Positions 9,854-16,169 of a DNA stretch of 64,000 nt are shown here, piece after piece. Positions within the stretch are counted from its first letter, which is position 1. Each line of letters starts with the position of its first letter. The translations under genes were made by a program, and so were the position numbers. The stretch is from positions 372,001 to 436,000 of the forward strand of contig URYL01000001.1 in assembly GCA_900552075.1 (NCBI GenBank), in the 5' to 3' direction. The notes under the pieces are model-generated. The model did no database searches, had not been told where the DNA came from, and saw only the letters and a program-made list of their open reading frames with translations. The stretch is from an uncultured Bacteroides sp. (GTDB taxonomy: Bacteria > Bacteroidota > Bacteroidia > Bacteroidales > Bacteroidaceae).

Positions 9854-11851
9854 ATGAAAACTTACAAACAAATCACCCCGGAGATGATACAGGAAGACCT
9901 CCGCTACCTGGAGCTTCTTTCACATGATTTTCCCAGCCTGGCAGCAGCCAGTACGGAAATCATCAATCTGGAAGCCATTCTTAATCTGCCCAAAGGTACA
10001 GAACATTTTCTGGCTGACTTACACGGGGAATATGAAGCCTTCCAACATGTACTCCGCAACGCTTCTGGAGCTATAAAGCGGAAAGTCAACGAGATTTTCG
10101 GAAATAATCTCCGCGAAATGGAGAAAAAGGAACTTTGCACACTGATTTACTATCCCGAACAAAAGCTGCAACTGGTAAAGGAAGTAGAAAAAGATCTGGA
10201 AGACTGGTATGTCATTACACTGAACCAACTGGTAAAAGTATGCCAGAACGTATCTTCCAAATACACACGTTCAAAAGTACGCAAGGCACTACCCGAGGAA
10301 TTCTCCTATATCATTCAAGAGCTGCTCCACGAAAGTACGATGGACCCCAACAAGCAGGCCTACATCAATGTCATCATCCGTACCATCATTGACACACGGC
10401 GTGCCGACGATTTTATCATCGCCCTGTGCAACCTCATCCAACGGCTTACCATCGACTCCCTGCACATTTTGGGAGATATCTTCGATCGTGGTCCCGGCCC
10501 CCATATCATTATGGATACGCTTTGCGACTACCATAACTTCGACATTCAATGGGGTAATCACGACATTCTTTGGATGGGCGCCGCATCCGGCAACGACTGC
10601 TGCATTGCCAACGTACTCCGCCTGGCCATGCGCTACGGCAATCTCTCAGCGCTGGAAGACGGCTATGGCATCAACCTGCTCCCGCTGGCTACCTTTGCCA
10701 TGGAAGTATACGCCAAAGATCCATGCCAATACTTTGCTCCCAAAATTGCACCTGAAAACAGCACCTACAATGACAAGACCTTGCGCCTTATCTCACAGAT
10801 GCACAAGGCCATCACCATCATACAGTTCAAACTGGAAGCTGCCGCCATTCTCCGCCACCCGGAGTTTGACATGAACAGCCGACTGCTCCTGCACCACATC
10901 GACTTCAAGCGGAAAGTATTCCAACTCGACGGGAAAGACTACGAAATGCGCGACTGCCTGTTCCCCACCGTCGACCCGAAAAACCCATACCAGCTGACAG
11001 AAGAGGAACAAGAAATCGTACTGAAACTGCACAATTCCTTTACGGGCAGTGAGAAACTGCGCAAGCACATGAAATGCATCTTCCGCTACGGATGCATGTA
11101 CAATGTCTGCAACTCCAACCTACTTTTCCATGCTTCCATGCCGATGAACGCCGACGGAACTTTGAAAGAAGTGGAAATACTGGGCAACAAATACAAGGGT
11201 GAAGCCCTGCTGAAGCGAGTAGGACAACTGATTCGTACGGCTTATTTTGCTGAAGACGACCATCCGGAAAAAGCTTTTGCCAAGGATTTCATCTGGTACC
11301 TGTGGTGCGGAAAAGATTCCCCGGCTTTCGACAAGAGCAAAATGGCTACCTTTGAACGTTATTTCCTGACCGATAAGGAGACACACAAGGAGGTGAAAGG
11401 ATACTATTACACCCTACGCGACCGGGAAGATATTTGCGACATGATTCTGGATGAGTTTGGAGTGGAAGGCGAGCACCGCCACATCATCAACGGACACGTA
11501 CCCGTGAAAGCCGTGAAAGGAGAGAAACCGATTAAAGCCAACGGTAAACTGATGGTTATTGACGGCGGTTTCTCCAAAGCCTATCAACCGGAAACGGGTA
11601 TTGCCGGCTACACGCTGGTATACCATTCACGTGGGTTCCAGCTTGTACAGCATGAGCCGTTCACGTCTACCCAAAGAGCCATCGAAGAGGGACTGGACAT
11701 CAAATCAACAACACAGATTGTAGAGTTGAGCAGCAAACGAATGATGGTAAAAGATACAGATAAGGGACGTGAACTGATGGTTCAGATTGAAGATTTAAAG
11801 AAACTGCTGGTAGCCTACCAAAACGGTATCATCAAGGAAAAAGGAAGCTGA
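9854..11851 (+). CDS. fbp: Fructose-1,6-bisphosphatase, class III
   Basis: A 665-residue class III FBPase, a metallophosphoesterase-fold enzyme that makes fructose 6-phosphate in gluconeogenesis. Metal motifs are visible in order: DLHGEYEAF (about residue 55), GDIFDRGPGPH (about 206), WGNHD (about 235) and INGHVPVK (about 547), followed by GKLMVIDGGFSKAYQ. Length matches the Firmicutes/Bacteroidetes class III family. It lies 22 bases after the transporter gene. A 22-base-period palindromic repeat array begins about 50 bases after its stop. Confidence 0.96.
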   Translation: MKTYKQITPEMIQEDLRYLELLSHDFPSLAAASTEIINLEAILNLPKGTEHFLADLHGEYEAFQHVLRNASGAIKRKVNEIFGNNLREMEKKELCTLIYYPEQKLQLVKEVEKDLEDWYVITLNQLVKVCQNVSSKYTRSKVRKALPEEFSYIIQELLHESTMDPNKQAYINVIIRTIIDTRRADDFIIALCNLIQRLTIDSLHILGDIFDRGPGPHIIMDTLCDYHNFDIQWGNHDILWMGAASGNDCCIANVLRLAMRYGNLSALEDGYGINLLPLATFAMEVYAKDPCQYFAPKIAPENSTYNDKTLRLISQMHKAITIIQFKLEAAAILRHPEFDMNSRLLLHHIDFKRKVFQLDGKDYEMRDCLFPTVDPKNPYQLTEEEQEIVLKLHNSFTGSEKLRKHMKCIFRYGCMYNVCNSNLLFHASMPMNADGTLKEVEILGNKYKGEALLKRVGQLIRTAYFAEDDHPEKAFAKDFIWYLWCGKDSPAFDKSKMATFERYFLTDKETHKEVKGYYYTLRDREDICDMILDEFGVEGEHRHIINGHVPVKAVKGEKPIKANGKLMVIDGGFSKAYQPETGIAGYTLVYHSRGFQLVQHEPFTSTQRAIEEGLDIKSTTQIVELSSKRMMVKDTDKGRELMVQIEDLKKLLVAYQNGIIKEKGS

Positions 11852-11898
11852 TTTCAGCTGATTTACAGCATATTCCACACAAAAGAATTTCCCTCAAG

Positions 11899-12007
11899 AA
11901 AACGCAAGGACGTTTACAATAAAACGTACTTGCGTTTTTCCTAAAACGTACTTACGTTTTGATTCAAACGTACTTGTGTTTTCCCTAAAACACAAGTGCG
12001 TTTTTTT
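11899..12007. repeat. Array A: five 22-base-period palindromic units
   Basis: Five imperfect copies of a near-palindromic 16- to 18-base element of the form AAAACG-N6-CGTTTT, with AAACG/AAACA starting at 11900, 11922, 11944, 11966 and 11988: a period of exactly 22 bases. Units are separated by 4 to 6 variable bases. The array lies between the end of fbp and the tRNA-Glu promoter. The same element recurs at about 31714-31861 and 44555-44660. This and the tRNA promoter fill the roughly 300-base gap between fbp and the tRNA. Confidence 0.9.
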
Positions 12008-12085
12008 ACGCCCCTACTGCCCCCCTATACAAAGCCTCAATTTCACTTTTTTGCATCATTATGCATCTTTTTTTTCGCAAAACGC

Positions 12086-12115
12086 TTGCATATTCAAAAA
12101 TAATGCGTACCTTTG
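12086..12115 (+). promoter_or_regulatory. Promoter of the tRNA-Glu pair
   Basis: TTG at 12086-12088 and TACCTTTG at 12108-12115 are separated by 19 bases, a full match to the Bacteroidetes -33/-7 pattern. The first tRNA begins 38 bases after the -7 element. Confidence 0.75.
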
Positions 12116-12153
12116 CACCCGTGATTGAAAAACGCTTCAACACAAGTCAGGAT

Positions 12154-12225
12154 GGCCCGTTCGTCTATCGGTTAGGACGCAAGATTTTCATTCTTGAAAG
12201 GGGGGTTCGATTCCCCCACGGGCTA
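12154..12225 (+). tRNA. tRNA-Glu (anticodon TTC), copy 1
   Basis: A 72-base cloverleaf. The acceptor arms GGCCCGT and ACGGGCT pair (first pair G-T), the anticodon stem CAAGA/TCTTG closes the loop TTTTCAT with anticodon TTC, and the T-loop TTCGATT sits on a GGGGG/CCCCC stem. The CCA end is not encoded. It is identical to the copy 115 bases downstream. Confidence 0.96.
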
Positions 12226-12268
12226 CTGAAAAAGAAACAACGCATACGGTATTCCGATGCAAAAGGAT

Positions 12269-12340
12269 GGCCCGTTCGTCTATCGGTTAGGACGCAAGAT
12301 TTTCATTCTTGAAAGGGGGGTTCGATTCCCCCACGGGCTA
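12269..12340 (+). tRNA. tRNA-Glu (anticodon TTC), copy 2
   Basis: Identical in all 72 bases to the copy at 12154, with a few shared flanking bases (AGGAT before, CTGAAAA after), so a recent tandem duplication or gene conversion is likely. CCA is not encoded. A terminator follows eight bases later, so the pair is probably one transcript. Confidence 0.96.
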
Positions 12341-12347
12341 CTGAAAA

Positions 12348-12376
12348 GCTGTCTCAATTCTTGAGGCGGCTTTTTT
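12348..12376 (+). terminator. Terminator of the tRNA-Glu transcript
   Basis: A 10-base stem (GCTGTCTCAA / TTGAGGCGGC, with G-T pairs) and a three-base loop are followed by six T. Confidence 0.85.
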
Positions 12377-12403
12377 CATGTCCATAAGAATGATGCCGGC
12401 AAT

Positions 12404-12439
12404 AAAAAAGGTGCCGAAGGCTACCACCTTCAAGCACCT
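12404..12439 (-). terminator. Terminator of the minus-strand envelope operon
   Basis: On the minus strand, AGGTGC and GCACCT plus an inner GAAGG/CCTTC pairing form a hairpin followed by a run of T. It lies about 55 bases after the stop of the beta-barrel gene. Confidence 0.75.
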
Positions 12440-12494
12440 CTCTTGTGAATCAATAAATATGACAATTATTTATACTCAGCCGTGCAGTTCCCCT

Positions 12495-13121
12495 TTAGAA
12501 GATGACACCCAAGCGGAAACCTGCCTGATTCTGTCCTTCCACATCGAAAGTCAGCGTCTGTGTCTTGTTCGTAGCATAGCTGTAATAACCGGCTACGTGG
12601 AATCCCCACTTCTTTCCTGTAGGATAAATCTTCACACCGATTTCTGGAGACACATAGAAACCCCAAGACTTGTCGTACACCCCTCCACTGCCGAAATAAG
12701 TGGTATTGCGGGCAAACATGGTACCCGCTTTTACCCCGATATACGGCTTCACATAACGGTTGGTAGAAAGATTATAAGCTCCCATCACACCAAACGGAAC
12801 CTGAAAAGCCGAACGCTGCTGGTCGGTAGTCAAAGATTCCGTAGGAGACAATGACAGGGTCTGCCGCCCCACATACTGATGATTGGTATGATAGGAAGCA
12901 AACACTCCCATTTCCCAACGAGGGGTCAATTCATATCCCAATTCAAAGTTCATTCCCCATCCGCTCAGCTTGTCTGCAAAGTTGGTGGAGAAAGGAGCAT
13001 TCATCTGCCAGTCAACCTTCAAGGTTGTCTTGCTGACATCATATTGCGAAAACCCTTTTACAGCTACTCCAAGGCACATAAAGGTCACTATCGCTATTCT
13101 TTTCAATACATTTATCTTCAT
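12495..13121 (-). CDS. Outer-membrane beta-barrel protein
   Basis: A 208-residue protein with a signal peptide (MKINVLKRIA to GFSQ) and about eight amphipathic strands with alternating aromatic residues, ending with the phenylalanine of RLGVIF as outer-membrane barrels do. Size fits an eight-stranded OmpX/OmpW-like barrel. The start at 13121 is set by a strong AGGAGG site; the longer frame to 13178 has no such support and would overlap the upstream gene. It is the last of three minus-strand genes after DUF4251 and DUF4136 proteins. Function unknown. Confidence 0.82.
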   Translation of the reverse strand: MKINVLKRIAIVTFMCLGVAVKGFSQYDVSKTTLKVDWQMNAPFSTNFADKLSGWGMNFELGYELTPRWEMGVFASYHTNHQYVGRQTLSLSPTESLTTDQQRSAFQVPFGVMGAYNLSTNRYVKPYIGVKAGTMFARNTTYFGSGGVYDKSWGFYVSPEIGVKIYPTGKKWGFHVAGYYSYATNKTQTLTFDVEGQNQAGFRLGVIF

Positions 13122-13143
13122 TTGAAATTCCTCCTCTAGTAGT

Positions 13144-13767
13144 TTAATTGACCGATTTGATATAAGGCGACTGTTCAAAGGCCTGGACTACGGCATTCTG
13201 CAACAAGCTTTGATTGAACCGTCCGCTATACTGGAATCCGGACGCACTGGCATACCAGACTACCGGAAGATTCTTTGATGAACTGTCTGTTCCTGCTGAA
13301 AGATCCACCATCTCCATTACCAGTGTATTTGTATTATAAGAATAGGTGACAGGGTATGGATAATACCATCCGGACCAAGGGCCCCAGAAACCATAGTCCC
13401 ACCAGCCACCCCAGTAGCCTCCAGTGGTCACCTGAGTAGTCTGAGCCACGTAAGAAAGCTGTACTCCCACGCTGGCCTCATCCTTTTTCTCCGGATCAAG
13501 GATACGGGTATATCCACGGTTGTTCATTTCTTCGGCCACTTCATTCAGAATCGCTTTCGCATTCTCATCTTTCCAGTAAGTGGCACGATGTCCCCCTGCT
13601 TCCAGAATACTGTCGGGCAGAAAATAAGTTTTATAGCTACCAAAGTCGGCATCCTTGTCATAATCGGTATATACTACCAAATCCGCATCCAGTTTATTCA
13701 TGTCAGGGTCTTTCTCACAAGCCGACAACCCTAACAACAGACACGCAAAAAATAAAATTTTTCTCAT
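13144..13767 (-). CDS. DUF4136-like lipoprotein
   Basis: A 207-residue lipoprotein. The N-terminus MRKILFFACLLLGLSAC gives a lipobox with Cys17. The mature part begins with a tyrosine- and aspartate-rich segment (VVYTDYDKDADFGSYKTYFLPD) that is the usual opening of DUF4136 proteins (seen here in two overlapping pieces, VVYTDYDKDADF and GSYKTYFLPD), followed by a tryptophan/glycine-rich stretch GGYWGGWWDYGFWG. It lies 16 bases after the DUF4251 gene and 22 before the barrel gene, so an operon is likely. Role unknown, presumably outer-membrane associated. Confidence 0.82.
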   Translation of the reverse strand: MRKILFFACLLLGLSACEKDPDMNKLDADLVVYTDYDKDADFGSYKTYFLPDSILEAGGHRATYWKDENAKAILNEVAEEMNNRGYTRILDPEKKDEASVGVQLSYVAQTTQVTTGGYWGGWWDYGFWGPWSGWYYPYPVTYSYNTNTLVMEMVDLSAGTDSSSKNLPVVWYASASGFQYSGRFNQSLLQNAVVQAFEQSPYIKSVN

Positions 13768-13783
13768 ACTACATTCCAATTTA

Positions 13784-14335
13784 TTAAAGTGAACGGCCCT
13801 TGAATACAGAGCTCTTGAAAGCAGGTAATATCACTCCGTTCAATGTCAGACGATTAGAATTGAAATTCGGTGAAATAGTCACAGTGGCACTGTTTGTCCC
13901 TTTCGGCATGCTGATATCCAGACGGGCGGAGATGCCTATTCCCATCACATTCATGGACAGATAAGTAGTGCCTTTCTTATCGGTTTTCACCTCATAGGAA
14001 GACACAGTGCCATCTACCGTCACACCTCCCAATCCATTAGGACCTGCTGCCGGGATATTGAAAGCCACTTGTACCACAGCATCTTCTCCGTTCACCGATA
14101 CAAAATTGGTGTTCGAAGTCACATAAGCTGTCTGTCCGTACTTGAATACTACCCGATCGGCTTCCAGCGTAAATTTCTTTGCATTGATAGCTTCCACAGC
14201 TTCCGCATGCTGGATACTGTCTATTTTCTCCTGGAGCGCTTTCTTTTCTGCTTTTGTCAATTCCACTTCCTGAGCCTGGATATGTCCAGCCATTAAGGCC
14301 AGAGCACATATCAAAATAGATACCATTTTTTTCAT
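13784..14335 (-). CDS. DUF4251 domain protein, secreted
   Basis: A 183-residue protein with a signal peptide ending HIQAQE, a charged helix (about residues 25-55, many Lys and Glu), then a beta-rich domain (VSVNGEDAVVQVAFNIP, GGVTVDGTVSSYEV) typical of the Bacteroidales DUF4251 family. First gene of the three-gene envelope operon. A CAAACATA at 14370-14377 is a TAnnTTTG match on the minus strand and may be its -7 element. No biochemical role is known to me. Confidence 0.82.
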   Translation of the reverse strand: MKKMVSILICALALMAGHIQAQEVELTKAEKKALQEKIDSIQHAEAVEAINAKKFTLEADRVVFKYGQTAYVTSNTNFVSVNGEDAVVQVAFNIPAAGPNGLGGVTVDGTVSSYEVKTDKKGTTYLSMNVMGIGISARLDISMPKGTNSATVTISPNFNSNRLTLNGVILPAFKSSVFKGRSL

Positions 14336-14501
14336 AAGTCTGCTACTTTAAAAGTTTACACCTAATAAACAAACATATCGTTCTTTTGCTGCATGAAGCC
14401 TATTTAAAAAAGTATAATATATACTCCTATTTTCAAATAAAATTATTATCTTTAGAATATATAAAGAAATAATATATCAGCCAACCTTAAAAAAACGAAC
14501 T

Positions 14502-15170
14502 ATGACACACCTCAGCGAAATTACCCTATTGATTGCCGTCATTGCACTGGCCCTCTGGCCCATCGTGCTATTCATATTACGCTTCTGGCATGAACGCCGC
14601 AAACAGCTGGAACATATTGAGAGAATGACAAAGGACGAACTGGACGAAATCACCACGCAAGACCTCGTCATCAGTGTGCTGAAGAAAATTGGCTGCCAGC
14701 CGAAAGTAAATGAGGAAAATCACATCACCTTCCAATACCAGGGAGACGATTTCTACATCGCGGCCGAAGAGGAAAACCGCTTCATTATGATATGGAATCC
14801 CTGGTGGGGCTCCATCAATGCCGACAACGAAGCTTTACCTTATCTGAAAGAAATCATCAACCTGGCCAATGTGAACTCACTGGTCACTACGGTATATATG
14901 GCCGATGAGGATGAAAAGACTATCGGACTGCATTCCCGTTGCCACACGTTTTTCTCGCCCAACGAAGGAGAACTGGAAGAACACATGAAAATGCTGCTCG
15001 ACTATTTCTTCGACATGCATAATGTCATCAAGGACAACATGAACCAACTGGGACAGGCTGCCATCAATGAAGAAGAAAAGAAAGAGCGCGTAAAAGTAAA
15101 AGGCTTCTCCGCCTACAAGGAAAACACCATGCCTATTGAGCCGAAGAAGGAAGCGGACAAGAAGGAGTAG
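14502..15170 (+). CDS. Unknown protein with one N-terminal membrane helix
   Basis: A 222-residue protein not recognised with certainty. Residues 6-27 form one transmembrane helix (LLIAVIALALWPIVLFIL), followed by a charged linker and an alpha/beta domain at about 50-180 that resembles the YbjN or secretion-chaperone-like fold in length and pattern (FQYQGDDFYIAAEEENRFIMIW, seen as FQYQGDDFYIAA and ENRFIMIW). The C-terminus is lysine/glutamate rich. A near -7 match (TATCTTTA at 14447) and a perfect palindrome AGTATA-ATA-TATACT (14411-14425) lie upstream. Its 3' end overlaps the convergent queH gene by 38 bases. Confidence 0.7.
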   Translation: MTHLSEITLLIAVIALALWPIVLFILRFWHERRKQLEHIERMTKDELDEITTQDLVISVLKKIGCQPKVNEENHITFQYQGDDFYIAAEEENRFIMIWNPWWGSINADNEALPYLKEIINLANVNSLVTTVYMADEDEKTIGLHSRCHTFFSPNEGELEEHMKMLLDYFFDMHNVIKDNMNQLGQAAINEEEKKERVKVKGFSAYKENTMPIEPKKEADKKE

Positions 15171-15762
15171 CCGCCTCGTCACCGGACTTGCGCATACTGA
15201 ACTCACAGCCGCAGTACTGCTGGTTGTAGAAATTATATTCCTTGATAATGGCAATGCGACGCTCGCTGAGCCCTCCCTTGCGCCAGTTCTGCTCCCACCA
15301 GGTCACATCCGGATAGGCCTCTACCGCCCAACGTCCGGCTTCATTAATCTGGTCCAAACTCTTCCAGCGCGAGGAAGCCAAAGTAGTGGTTATCACCGAA
15401 AAGCCGTGTTCATGGGCATAACGGGCCGTATCGGCCAAACGCATCTTGAAACATTTCAGGCAACGCCCTCCCCGCTCCGGTTCATTTTCCAGTCCGGCTA
15501 CCGTGCAGCGCCAGGCTTCGTGGTCATAATCCGCATCCACAATCTCCAGCCCCAGCGACTGGGCATAACGGGTACATTCGTCCTTGCGGATGTTGTATTC
15601 CTCCAGCGGATAGATGTTCGGATTGCAATAATAAATGGTAGGACGCACCCCATGCTGCATCAGACATTCAATAATGGCCGATGAGCAAGGCGCACAGCAG
15701 GTATGCAGCAACACTTTGTCTGCCCCACCGGGTACTTCCAGTTCAAATTTTTTCTTTTTCAT
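15133..15762 (-). CDS. queH: Epoxyqueuosine reductase QueH
   Basis: A 209-residue DUF208/QueH protein, which makes queuosine from epoxyqueuosine in tRNA without cobalamin. The tandem cysteines Cys22-Cys23 in HTCCAPCSS and the later C-x2-C (RCLKCFKMR) fit the [4Fe-4S] and iron-binding set of the family; YCNPNIYP and YCGCEFS are also typical. The start at 15762 (MKKKKFEL) has GGGAGGAAG upstream, supporting it over 15786, which would overlap the upstream MarR gene. It is the third gene after the CoA-disulfide-reductase-like enzyme and MarR regulator, and its 3' end overlaps the convergent gene by 38 bases. Confidence 0.92.
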   Translation of the reverse strand: MKKKKFELEVPGGADKVLLHTCCAPCSSAIIECLMQHGVRPTIYYCNPNIYPLEEYNIRKDECTRYAQSLGLEIVDADYDHEAWRCTVAGLENEPERGGRCLKCFKMRLADTARYAHEHGFSVITTTLASSRWKSLDQINEAGRWAVEAYPDVTWWEQNWRKGGLSERRIAIIKEYNFYNQQYCGCEFSMRKSGDEAATPSCPLPSSAQ

Positions 15763-15776
15763 CGCTTCCTCCCTTT

Positions 15777-16166
15777 TTATGCACACGATTCAGACGATTC
15801 ATCCGTATAGGCCGCAAACAACGGCTGCAAGATTTCCGGTACCTCCACTCCTTCATCGCGTATACCTTTCAGGCAACGGTACGCCTCGTCGGTCAACGAA
15901 AAATACATCTCCCGCTTGTCCTTTTCTCCTAAGGTACGCACCAGCAGGTTGCGTTCCTCCACCGCCCGTATTACCTTCGAAGCATGCGAAGGAGTCAGTC
16001 CGGTACGCTCCACAATCGTGCGGGCTGCCACTTGCTCCTTGCCGATGGCACACAGCACCATGGCCTCGTTCAAAGACACCCCATGCGCCTGCAGCAGGTG
16101 CGATTCAAGATCAGAGAGAGCCCGGAAGAGCTCTCTCATCACACAGATACATTTTATTTTTTCCAT
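15777..16166 (-). CDS. MarR-family transcriptional regulator
   Basis: A 129-residue winged-helix protein: a first helix bundle (ELFRALSDLESHLLQAHG), the recognition region LTPSHASKVIRAVEERNLL and the wing GEKDKREMYFSLTDEA. It starts three bases after the stop of the four-domain oxidoreductase gene and is followed 14 bases later by queH. The position inside the operon suggests it controls the promoter near 18640-18710, where two similar 13-base palindromes are seen. Ligand unknown; a sulfur or redox signal would fit the neighbour. Confidence 0.88.
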   Translation of the reverse strand: MEKIKCICVMRELFRALSDLESHLLQAHGVSLNEAMVLCAIGKEQVAARTIVERTGLTPSHASKVIRAVEERNLLVRTLGEKDKREMYFSLTDEAYRCLKGIRDEGVEVPEILQPLFAAYTDESSESCA

Positions 16167-16169
16167 ACG

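Noticed and set aside
11899..12007. Repeat arrays A, B and C as CRISPR
   Set aside because: Linkers are only 4-6 bases, units are palindromic throughout, and no cas genes are present.
12061..12312. Open frame across the tRNA-Glu genes
   Set aside because: It covers the promoter and both tRNAs; tandem identity of the peptide comes from the tRNA duplication.
12154..12340. tRNA-Glu pair as an integration site with a mobile element
   Set aside because: No integrase and no partial tRNA copy nearby; both copies are complete and followed by a terminator.
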